From positions 1-64,000 of the forward strand of contig JBBBWG010011000.1 of the NCBI GenBank assembly GCA_037176905.1: a stretch of 64,000 nt of DNA. Direction: 5' to 3'. This DNA comes from Azolla pinnata (Eukaryota; Streptophyta; Polypodiopsida; Salviniales; Salviniaceae). Both the position numbers and the translations under genes were made by a program. Of this stretch, positions 22,278 to 32,700 are shown piece after piece; positions within the stretch are counted from its first letter, which is position 1; every line of letters begins with the position of its first letter. Under the pieces are notes generated by a model. It saw nothing but the letters and a program-made list of their open reading frames with translations, was not told the origin of the DNA and did not search any database.

Positions 22278-24720
22278 AAACTTACAGAGGAGGTTATGTC
22301 CGGGGGGCCGACAGAAGCTTCGTGTCTAAGGAAACCGTTATGATATGCATATCTCGCTCGGACCAATGCAGCAGCTGCTAAGCAACAGTAGAAGCTGAAG
22401 CTGAAGAAGAAGCAGCCAGCAGCTGAAGCTGAAGCTGAATCGGGCTTTCGCCGCGGAAAAACAGCGACCGTTTCGTTGCCTTCACCCTCCGTTCCGTTTC
22501 CGAGTAGGGGGGCGAGAAAAAAAGGAAAGGAAAAAACCCGGGGGAAAGAGCCCGGGGAACCGATTCGAAGAGCTGTATAATAATCCATCCAGCAGAGACT
22601 CGATCATCGGCAGCTGCACGTCGAGAACCATCTGCTGCTGCTGCTGATAAAAAAAAAGATGCGCATGTGGACCATCCCTCCCCTCATCGGCAATCTGCCT
22701 CAGCAATCTGCCTTTCTTTTAGCAGCAGTCTGGTCCAAAACGACGACGGGGGGGGCAAGAAGAACCAAGGAACGGAAAAGGGGGAGACGACATTCCGTCG
22801 CTCCGTGCCTGTCTGTATGTGGGCTTTACCGAATCTTCCGCGCAAGAGAAGCGTCCAATCAGAGGAGCGGCAGCTCTATCGCTGCAGGATTTTTCTTCTT
22901 CTTTTTTAGTAAAGAAAACTGCTCTTTTATACGATCGAGCGGACGATTCGCCCGCCTGGGGTCCCTCAATCCTGAGGACTTACTTACTTACTTACTTACT
23001 TACTGACTCCGATCTGATCATCAGCAGATGCCCGATCCACCAAATCTGGCTGCCGCTACATCTGAACAGTAGCTCGCTACCTGATGATGTCGCTGCTCAA
23101 AGTCAAATACAGTTGGAGAGTGGTCCAGAAGCTCACCATCCGTCATCCCTTCCTTCTGCTTGTCGATGGCCACGTGGGACGATAGCTTTCCCCTCGCTCG
23201 TTATCCCCCCACACTTTTTGTATTATCCCATCTGACATTGCAAAGACTAAAATCTCTATTCTTTCTGGGAAAAGATTTGTGTTGATATAAGCCATGACCA
23301 GAACAGGCATACACATCCATACGTATAAGACTTGTCCCAGCAAATGGTCTGCAAGCGAAATCAGCAAGAAAATCAGTCACATGATAGGAGGTGGCAACAG
23401 TCGTTTCAATGGAGCATATTTCCAGTAACTTTGCATGTTGTTGCAAGTAAAAAAAAATCATATTTCCCTCGTCTCACCCTTTTTCCGGACTCCTTTGATG
23501 GTTCCCCTTTCAAGGGTATGTATTATATTTGCCCATACTGTCATATTACCATCTCAACTGAGACAAGTGTATCGGCTTTGGAAGACCTTTCGACAACATG
23601 CCTTCCATATTTGCGCATAGTAGTAGTGCATAAAGGCCCCTCTTTTCTAATTAAAGGCAGCAATTGACTGGTTTCTTGGGTTTCAGACTTTGTCGGCCGG
23701 ATGCTTACTGGTTCCTTTTGTGAATTGATTCCAATGTCTCGGAGACATCCTCGCCTACAAGCAGCATGAGGCAATTAGCCTTACACCCCAACTAACCTTC
23801 ACCAAAAGGCTGGTTGAACAAGAGAATCGGGGCAATTGTGTGCCAAAGGAGCTTCCAGAAGCAAGCTGATGAGACTATACCTCGAACAGAACTTCTTTCG
23901 AGGGAATGGCATTCGAGAAATGGCCGAGATCTACAGAGATCGAGAGATAGATATGGTTGATAAATACATATCGACGTTGCAAACCGCGCGAATCCGATTT
24001 CATACGAGGAAGCTATCAGCGAATCCAAACGCAATTTCGGACCATTTCGAGCACCAAAACATTCACAGAATACATGGTCATTGGCCAAAGAAGAGCCAAA
24101 GGGAGAAGGTTGCAATCTCCGAGAAGAAGAACTAAGGGAAAAGGTTGCGAATCTGCAGCACTGACGGGAACCCATTTTCTGAATCGCGGTTTCTGACCCA
24201 AGCAGCGACTGCCCACGATCTCTGATGCCCGGCTTGTACCTACCTGTACATGCATCCATCTCTTCAGAGTCTTCAGAATCCCGGTAAGCAAGAGATACTG
24301 CTTCGGAGTCTTCAGAATCCTGGATCCGTCCTTTTTATAAATAGATTTGTCTTGATGTCGGAGCTTTCCTCGCTGCAGTCTTGTCTCACTTCGTTTTGGT
24401 TGTTTTTCTGCGTCTCTTTACAGTAGATAGACCTGTGTTTTCTTTTTCCCCCCCTTGTGTCAAAACCAATTCTATTCCATTCGTTCCTTGCTTTCTTTTT
24501 TTCTTCTTCTTTATGTAGATTTGCATCTAGAACACTCGTTCTTTTTTTCTTTGTGTCGTCATTAATCGGAAGCAATCCACTGGAATGGATAACAAAACTT
24601 TAGATTTAATTCATTCAACACAGTAACTCAAATTGGGGTTTTCTGGACGAATTAAAAGGTTTCTATAAAGATGAATGAGGGTGTTCTAATACTCTATGGG
24701 TGTAGCAAACAAACATGTTG

Positions 24721-24912
24721 TTTTGTGGATTTACAGGAAGACTAGGCTAGAGAACCGCAAGAACTATCGAGGAAATGCTTTTTTTGGTGGATTTACAGGA
24801 AGACTAGGCAAGAAAAGCGTAAGAACTATTGAGGCAATGCTTTTTTGGTGGATTTAGAGAATCGCTAGGCTAGGAAACAGCAAAAACTAATCAGGCAATG
24901 TTTTTTTGGTGT
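24721..24912. repeat. 62-bp tandem repeat, three copies
   Basis: Units begin near 24721, 24783 and 24844, with a fragment at about 24903. Each has a T-run, GGTGGATTTACAG and AGACTAGGC. They are diverged at many positions. Confidence 0.85.
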
Positions 24913-25087
24913 ACTTGAATTGAAAGAAGATTAGAGTAGGATGAATATACGGTTGAGGTGGGATAATCGTTCTCATTGTAGCGAAGGTTTTAGATGCGTT
25001 TCAAGAATGTATTTTAGGTATGTTCTATGCAGGTTGAGAATGGTTGGTAGATTTAGGTTTAGATTTGGATCAGGGTAGGGGAAATGT

Positions 25088-25484
25088 GGAGCTCAATCTT
25101 AAAAAGTCTTTTTGCTAAATCGGATTGGATTGGGAATGTCTGAGTATGTCGAGAATGTGTTGTTGATAGGGATTATTGAATCTTCAGAAGCATGTATTTC
25201 TGTGCTGTGTGCTGAAGCTCAGCCTAGGGTTTATGTTTTCATCCCATCGATTTAATGTAGCATGGCCGTTTTTTTCAGATTTTTGGAGCTCGATCTTAAA
25301 AGTCCATTGTTAAATCGGATTGGATTGGGAATCTATGAGTATGTCGAGAATGTGTTATTGATAGGGATTCTTGAATCTTCAGAAACATGTATGTGTGTGT
25401 GTTGTGTGCTGGAACCTCAGCCCAGGTGCATGCTTTCACCCCATCGATTTAATGTAGCATGTCCAATTTTTTCAGATCTTCTTC
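25088..25484. repeat. 198-bp tandem duplication upstream of the unrecognised gene
   Basis: GGAGCTC anchors at 25088, 25285 and 25485 mark two full units of 197 and 200 bp. Each unit ends in a pyrimidine tract plus TTTTTTCAG, a good 3' splice site, just before the next anchor. If the 25563 gene has a leader intron, its acceptor has been duplicated. Confidence 0.88.
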
Positions 25485-25562
25485 GGAGCTCGAAGTACAT
25501 AGTGTTTTGCCATCGATCGATGGGGGGATAAGCATTCTGGGAGGTGCCCAGTAAAGAGGAGA

Positions 25563-26504
25563 ATGGAAGAGGAGCTCGATATATGCAGCCGAGGATCGAG
25601 GATGGAGAAGGAGGAGAGGTTGCTACTGCGGATAAGAATGAGGGAGACGGACGATCCGTCGGGCATCTTCCCCGATTGGGCAAGCGTGGCGGTAGTGCCA
25701 CCGTACCTGCGGCACCTGGAGCTCGACGGATTCGGGGTGTCGCGATTCCTCAAGTACCGGGCGAGCGAGCATCCGGCGCTGACGGCTGCGCAGCATCGAT
25801 TCGCGCAGCGTGTGCAAGACGTGCTGCTAGATCGTCTCGACTCCTCGAGCTGTTACAACATGTATGTGCACGATCTGGTGGAGCACCTCCTCGACGAGTG
25901 CCGCTTGAGCGATGGCCTGGATCTCTACGCCCGGGCCTCGAAGCTCTCGTTGCGCATCTGCGGCAGGGATTACACGCTCCTGTCCAACAAGGAAGGCTGT
26001 AGTAACGCGGGCGGCGGCATCGTGTGGCTTCTCCAAGAGGGCTTTCGCAAGTTCGACACGAGGTACAAGAAGGGCGATGTCCAGCTTGCTTCAGCGCTCG
26101 TCGCAGCTTGTCGGGCCAATGCCATCGGACGGAGCAGAGCTGGAGCTGAAGCTGAAGCTGGAGCTGGTGCCCCCGAGCCTCAGACTCTGTATGGTCTCAA
26201 GGTGTTGGGCGAAGAGTTCTTTGTTTTCCGCGCCGATTTCGACCCCGATTACATCCACGAGATCGTCGCGGGTCAGAGACCTTCCCATGATCTTGTCGTC
26301 TACCGCTTCCCGCAGCACGCAGGGCTCCGCATCTCAAAGCCCGACGACAGGCGGCGCATCCTCTCTTGCCTCCATCTGCTGCGAGAGCAGATGCTGTCCG
26401 CTGCCCCCTGCCCCCTCATGAAGGCGGCCCAACAAACTCCAAGGGGCAACTACCCACAACACCCCCGTGGCAGAACAGCGTTTGGGGCATTGACAAACAT
26501 ATGA
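25563..26504 (+). CDS. Unrecognised 313-residue soluble protein
   Basis: An uninterrupted, GC-rich ORF of 313 codons (start MEEELDICSRGSR) in AT-richer surroundings. I do not recognise the family. The sequence looks protein-like rather than random: amphipathic helices (AAQHRFAQRVQDVLLDRLD, NMYVHDLVEHLLDECRLSDG), a Gly-rich turn followed by GIVWLLQEGFRKFDTRY, and a mixed hydrophobic C-terminal half (LYGLKVLGEEFFVFRADFDP). A short Ala/Glu/Gly repeat sits near residue 200. There is no signal peptide or membrane helix. An alternative start is the Met at 25602. A pyrimidine tract and TTCAG at about 25475 suggest a leader intron. Overlapping frames on both strands are also open because of high GC, so coding status is likely but not proven. 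Confidence 0.5.
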   Translation: MEEELDICSRGSRMEKEERLLLRIRMRETDDPSGIFPDWASVAVVPPYLRHLELDGFGVSRFLKYRASEHPALTAAQHRFAQRVQDVLLDRLDSSSCYNMYVHDLVEHLLDECRLSDGLDLYARASKLSLRICGRDYTLLSNKEGCSNAGGGIVWLLQEGFRKFDTRYKKGDVQLASALVAACRANAIGRSRAGAEAEAGAGAPEPQTLYGLKVLGEEFFVFRADFDPDYIHEIVAGQRPSHDLVVYRFPQHAGLRISKPDDRRRILSCLHLLREQMLSAAPCPLMKAAQQTPRGNYPQHPRGRTAFGALTNI

Positions 26505-27830
26505 TGATTGCCCCGCTTCCCCAGGGATCAGGCCCTAAGGAAGTGCAGAAGAGCATTGCAGATATGCGCTAGGTATAGAGCTCCAGCAGATGGGTTCAAG
26601 GGTATATGGTTAAATTGTGATACCATTAGAAGAAGCTTTTGGGTGCCCAATGTCTACAAAAATTCTGATGCTATTAAAAACTCCAGCGCTTGGGTGTGTA
26701 CCCTGTATAGAAAGCCGGTGCTACGGTTCAGAGAGCTTCGCTAATGTAAAATGTGTATAAATTTGATTTGTTCAATCACCTGAAAGGCACTAGACCTGTG
26801 CTATTTTTTTCTGTGGATTTTGATCAGCCCTCCAACTACAGAAGGCTGCGACATGGATTTACTGATTTTGTATTTGAGTTCAACAAAACTTGGGGTTTGC
26901 TTTCACTGCCCAAAAAAATTTGAAAGGGCATTTTCTCGCTGATGGATTCTCCGGCTGGAGTAAGCATCCAATTTGATGAGCCTCGAGTATACAGTCACAA
27001 TAGGTTTTTAACAATGATAGAATGTCAATTTCGATGAAATCTGCCCATTTTCATCATTAGTTTGAAATCCATTAGTAAGAAGAGATTCATCATTAGTAAA
27101 AAGAAGTCTTCCGTTACAATGAGAGAGTAAACTTTGCCCATTTCCTCGTCCATTCAGTCTTATCGCGATGTTACGTGTGGCTTTCTCCTCCATATAACAG
27201 CGCCCGTACCCCCTCAAGAAACGCGAGGAAGCAACGCTGAACTGATTCCACGAGTTTCATCGAGCCAGTTCTTTTTGGAAGCAGGAACATTCCACTTCCC
27301 CCCCCCATCCGTTGCTTTGCGAGCTCGTCGGGGGAACCACGTGGACTTTGCTCTCTCTCGTACACAAGGGGGATAAAATCCGATCCGTTCCATTCTATTC
27401 CGTCTTGTCTACTTCTTCGTGCAGAAAAAAGCCAGACGATCTGTCGATCCCTCCAGAATGCTGCTGATCTTTTAATTCTAAAGACGTAGTTTGTCGCACT
27501 CTCGAGGACCCCGAATTAATGGAGGGCTGCAAAGGGGGGGGGGGGAGAGCTGTCTTGTCGTAATCGGAGCCACTTGTTCAAGTACACCGACCCGCCTCCG
27601 AAGCCCCTTTTCTACTTTAATCTGCCCATTAGCGATGGATCGGGCCTTTTAAGAACCACATCGGACGATGAGGTTTAAACAAGAAGCTAGATTCCCGCCC
27701 CACATCCTTGATCGAGATTCCCCCCCCCCCTCGAAATGCAGCCCTTTTATTAGATATGCTCAACAGGGCAAAGATGCAACTTGTGATTTTTCAGATCCCT
27801 CATCAAGAGGGAGAGAGAGAGAGAGAGAGG
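26505..27830. other. Intergenic region before the RGF-type peptide gene
   Basis: No coding signal is recognised. It contains C/G homopolymer runs (27300, 27535, 27721), one G-box CACGTG near 27339, and a GA microsatellite (27811-27830) directly ahead of the TATA box of the peptide gene. Confidence 0.5.
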
Positions 27831-27838
27831 ACTCTCTC

Positions 27839-27846
27839 TATATATA
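27839..27846 (+). promoter_or_regulatory. TATA box of the RGF-type peptide gene
   Basis: CTATATATAG follows a GA/CT-rich stretch, and transcription would start near 27870. The first downstream ATG triplets (27956 and 28019) are both in frame with the signal peptide. Confidence 0.6.
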
Positions 27847-28018
27847 GACAACACATAAGGAAGGGTTTGCTTGTGTGGGGCTAATACAAGCTAACCAACT
27901 GGAAGAACCTAACACAAGATCGTCTTTCACGCATAACATTCAGCGCCGTGAATCAATGCGGAACACGCACGATTCGCCCCACAACTCCGCCGCCCGATTC
28001 GGAATCTCTCGGCTCCCA

Positions 28019-28955
28019 ATGGACGGCGTCCAATGCCCGCGGCTTGCCATCCTTCTTCTTTCGATCCTCGCTCTCTCTTCCTTCGTCACCGCGGCCTCGT
28101 CAGAGCTGCCACCTGCAGTGCTCCACCATGACCAAGGTATGATATTGATGATGCTGATGGTGGTGGCGATCGTGATCGTGATTGCAATTATGGTTGTGAT
28201 GGTCATTTTGATGATGATGCTCACCATCGTCATCATCTCGCTTTGCCATCGTGTATACGCTTTGCTAAATCCAGATTTCTTCTTCTAGGTCCACTACAGA
28301 GACGAGCGCCTCACCAATCCTGCCGAAAGGTAAGCAAACGAAGCTCTTTGCGCTCAGAAGAATCAAAGATGACAGGCGGAGCGCCCAACAGCTAAACTGA
28401 AATCGAATCATAAATCGGAACCGTGACAAGGCCAATAGTAGTTGACTAAGAAGGAAGAAAAAAGAAAAGACATACCAGCACATCGTATGAATTAGGAAGG
28501 AAAGACAAGAAAGATATCTTAATGTCTTGCTTTAGGCCAATATGAACCATCACAAACACAATCATCCAATGTTTATATATAACATACAAGGTCAAAAATA
28601 CGACGTTTACAATGCCTAAAAAAAGGAAAAGACGTATTCGTAACGTCCTTCTTATAAGCCAGTGTTAAGTACAATCAATCTAATGACACACTCGCACGAC
28701 CAAATCTTTCCAAGAAAACAGCCCCTCGACAGAAGACCACCCTTTTGGTTGAGCTTAATCTTCAGCAAAAACTGTTATGTTGAATAGTTTCCTCGCTCTT
28801 GCTTACAGGAGGAGGGCTGCCATCTCATAGCAGCAAGGAAGCTCCACCTCCCGATCCGGGAGATGAAGGCCATTCTCGATGCAGCAGAAAGAGCTGCGCA
28901 TCAAATCCACACCGACTACAGTGGCCCAAGAACCCATCCACCCCGCAATAACTAA
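28019..28955 (+). CDS. RGF: RGF/GLV/CLEL-type secreted peptide precursor
   Basis: Three exons (28019-28136, 28289-28329, 28809-28955) join in frame to 101 residues. Introns begin GTATGA and GTAAGC and end CTAG and ACAG. Residues 1-25 form a signal peptide (MDGVQCPRLAILLLSILALS, cleavage probably after VTA). A variable middle leads to the C terminus DYSGPRTHPPRNN followed by the stop. Arabidopsis RGF1 is DYSNPGHHPPRHN, so length, DY sulfation site, central Pro, HPPR and terminal Asn all match. ARKLHLP upstream offers an R-x-L-x site of the type cleaved by SBT6.1 subtilases. By family knowledge the mature peptide is Tyr-sulfated, Pro-hydroxylated, secreted, and read by RGI receptor kinases controlling meristem activity. 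The Met at 27956 would add 21 residues ahead of the signal peptide. Function in this species is inferred from the motif. Confidence 0.78.
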
Positions 28956-29759
28956 GCCCACTATTCCACTATTCCCTTCACAGCTTACTACTTATATATG
29001 CATGTACATTTTGAAATCTACAACACGCAGCTTCATTTCAATAAATGCAGGAGCTAGTGACACAAAAAACAAAAACATACCAAAACAAACAAACAAAAAA
29101 AAGGCCGAATCGGTCCTTTCTTTCCTGAGACTGGATCACTCCCCATCAGCTGAGAGCATGACCATGGGCAACGCATGCTTTGCTCAAGTGCTTCAAAAAG
29201 AGTTGGTTCCGCAAAACCTTAATAATCATGAAATTAATTAAACTTCGCTGATGCTTCCAATCTGGTAATCTGCTACGACAATTGGGCTTGCATGATCTGA
29301 TACAGTGAGTGGCAAAATGATACGATGACGCATGATGCTGGATCAGCTCTTGAAATCTTTAGTTATTTATTTATTTACTTATTTTCTCTGAGAAGTTTAC
29401 TGTCATCGGTTATTAAACCAATGATTCAGCCTTGTAAGATAAATCTCAAGACGTAAACAATATATATTGATGCGGGGGCAAGACAGCTAGAAGAAGAGCT
29501 ATGTATACATAGGTATATACAAAAACCATGTCGTACATATATGCATATAAGCATGCATATATGTATGTGTGACTATATGAATGCATGCATCTTCATTGTA
29601 TACCTGCATGTGACTATGCAAGTGTATGCATGCATGCATGCATATATGAAACTTGATGCTAGCATGTCGTATGTTAGATCAAATCATTTTTGAGATTTCC
29701 ATCTGTAGATTGAATTTTGCATCTCAACTTAAATCCATGTAAATACCTAGCTCATACAT
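28956..29759. other. Convergent intergenic region (peptide gene and protease 3' ends)
   Basis: 3' flanks of both neighbours with ATGCATAT-type simple sequence at about 29500-29650. Nothing else is recognised. Confidence 0.5.
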
Positions 29760-32700
29760 TTACCGAGACATTGCAGAGTTCTTCTTCGGCCTCTGATCAA
29801 TGAGAGACATGCGCCGGTTGGCATAATCAAATACAAGGGTAAAATGGGTCAGCATTTCAGCGCAAAGAATACCTGCGCAATATCCCGACATGCCCATCTT
29901 TTGGGCACTCTTGTTCGGGACAAGACCCACTACATCTCTGAATATATGACCTCCAATCTCAAAGTTCCCCACATTTCCATAGTCAGCCTGCACACAGATC
30001 AGTTTTGTTCATGGTTACCAAGCCAGACTGTTGGACTACAGCAAAAAGACATCATTCCACATCAATCAAAATAGCCATGAACATACATTTATGTACACAG
30101 CAAATATATTTCTTTACAACGGGTTCAATATACTCATACAACATGCGCTTGAATCTACGTTATATCACTATATTTAGCTGGAATAACAGTTCCTACACAT
30201 CAGGAAAAACTTAGAAGAAATCCATAACAGTTGGAAGTTCTAGCTTTTGTACACTATCACAATCTTACAACTGAATGATGCAGGCATCACACATTGGAAG
30301 GGTTAACAGGATGAATTTTTATGGACTACGGATTTGAGGGGTTGAATCCAATGTCGATCCTGGGTACAAGAAACATGGCTAATAGGCAGATGTGGATTAC
30401 TCTAAATCTCACAAGGGAAACTCCTACACAGATTGATCCATCTTTGCCTAGAAATTAGGTGGTTAGAATGTAGATGTATTACCAAATACAATTTGCTTAT
30501 TACCTGAGATACCATCATCCGTCTGCCTCGGAATACTGTTGGCGTATCTACTTCAGGGTCATCAAAACCTTGCACTACATTACTTGGAAACATAAGGCTA
30601 GCTCCAGCTGCTCCTGAATCGACCATGAGTATTACTTCTTTTCCATTCACCTTCGCTAGCACATGAGGGACATTGTCGAATAGGAACATTCTCTGCACAA
30701 CAAGAAATGCACAAATCATATACATACCCCCATCCTTCGGCTCCCAAAAATTGTCTACATTTTATTGAGCATCAAATTAGTCACAATTTAGAGTGAACAT
30801 GAACCTGCCATTTTAGCTTCTTCGCTATCGCCATTGATTTATACTGGGTGGGATCATATATCGAAAATGTGCGGTGTTTCGGGGACATCTCGACCACGCA
30901 ACCATAGAACAAATCAAAACCACATAATCCATCCACATCTTTCAATAGTTTGTCGATATTAATCTGCAGTTGATTTTTAAAAGACCGAGGCTAAGTAAAT
31001 ACATCGTTTCCAAATGCATCATACACAGTAGAAAGACCTCCAAAATTTTGAACTTTTTACCTCCATAAACACTGGGTTCGCTATCTTAAGGGGTCCAAGC
31101 TCAAAGCTTTTTCCTCGAAAGAACTGTGTCTTCATCTATGAACCAGAGACTTCTGCTTAAAACACAAGGTTTGAAACCACATCTAGCCATAAGGTTTTAT
31201 GTTTAAGCTCTTTCCACATACCACACCACCCCCAGAAATACTAGTTGCATATACTTCCCCAAAACCATGCATGCCAAGCTGCATCGCCTGCCATTTCAAA
31301 TATATATGTAAGAAAGGAAAGACATCACCATATCTTCTTTAATTTAAACTCCTTTACCATACTGCTTGCCATATTATTCGGCAAATATTTATTGCATATT
31401 GCCTCTATTTAGCATGAAAAATGAACTTTTGATACAGGCTATAGGATATTGCTATACACCCACTACAAACTTACCTTTTTCCTGTTGATGGCAAGGCAAC
31501 CTGTCCCCGTATCAATGATAAAAGACCTAATTTATAAGAAGCACAATGTTAACTAGCAGAAAGTAGTTTTTACCCCAAGGTACAGTGATAATATCAGCTT
31601 GCATATCGTCTTGCTTACCCAGCCACTTGGCCGTCAACAATGGGACGGACCATGTAATGACCACTCTTCGTATATCGCATCTGTGCATGAATGGAATGAT
31701 GAGAAGGAACTCTTTGTTGCATATTGCAGATCACGTAGTTTGGTATACAGAACGTTTATAGTGAAGATGAAGTGTAATTGATTACCTGGACAGAAGCTGG
31801 ACAGCTGGAATCAATCTGAAATTTCGGGTAGTGCTCATGATGACGTGACACAAACATACTCATCGGATAGATGTAATCCATCTTCTTCTCATCTAACGAC
31901 TCAATTGTATCACCCCTAACTTTTGTTATCTTGAAACTTTCTTGTCCAACAGCTGAAGAAGCTCGTGAGCTAAAAACGGGAAGCCGATATTGCCTATTTG
32001 GCTGAGAATGCCACCCAGAACGTTGTTATAGATCAGAAAACACCATAAATTATTCAGTGTAATGGAACTATACTTTTGTTTCCATCAAGCAAATACTGAC
32101 CAGCACGCATTGCCAGTTAGATAACTTCCACCGATCCCTAAAAGAGAACTTTTGAAAAGAAATTCGGAGAGGCAAGTACGTACTTTTATCGATGATGACA
32201 TATGCAACTACCTGCGTGAGAGTTATACAGCTCGTATTATCAGCCACTTTGCAGAATACTTCTCGTCAATGATCCCAAAACTGAGCAGAAGGGGTGTCAA
32301 TAGAGATTAGCTAAAACAAAAGAAGACAGAACAGCATACCTCTTTTTTCTTCAACTTGACTGAGAATAAGAGTTCTCTGTCAGAAGCATAAAGCACGAGA
32401 CCAGAACCTGAAGTTTCTTGTCGAATGTCCAGATACTTTTGGGCTTCTTCAGTGGTCCAAAACCCAGTCCTAATCCATGAAGACAGCACATATACCTAAA
32501 GATGTGTGCATCTAGAGCAGGTAAGGAAAGCTTTTCACAATGATGATGATTCTCTCGTTGTCATCACTATCACTGATATTAAGAGTACAACTCTGAAATT
32601 GCATCAAACTTTTGTTCGCTTTCCTCAATGCCCCTAATTTACCACAATTTCTCCATATGTCTCTGCCCAGTCCATATCTTCTCTAATAAAGCATATGATT

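Larger units (their letters stand above)
20755..22286 (-). other. Probable spliced 5' UTR of the GRAS gene
   Basis: Upstream of the GRAS ATG, minus-strand splice signals frame a plausible leader. There is a donor GTAAGT at 22285, acceptor TCCTTCAG at 21783, leader exon about 21782-21671, donor GTAAGC at 21670, and acceptor TTCTGCAG at about 20755. The first intron would consist mostly of the CATGCA satellite and the second would hold the 85-bp minisatellite. Leader introns are known for PAT1-type genes. The exon model is inference from splice motifs only. Confidence 0.5.
22600..25562. other. Intergenic region between the GRAS leader and the 25563 gene
   Basis: No conserved coding region is recognised. 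It contains GCT/CTG short repeats (near 22400 and 22630), a TTAC run (22980-23004), a 62-bp repeat (24721-24912) and a 198-bp duplication (25088-25484). The part before about 22700 is presumably GRAS promoter, and the last kilobase is presumably promoter or leader of the 25563 gene. Confidence 0.5.

Noticed and set aside
21329-22329. Long Met-His-Ala-Cys-rich open frames on both strands
   Set aside because: Translations of the CATGCA satellite. All frames are open because the repeat lacks stops.
25417-26421. Alternate-frame ORFs over the 25563 gene
   Set aside because: High GC keeps several frames open. The chosen frame is longest and has the most protein-like composition, though this is the weakest gene call.
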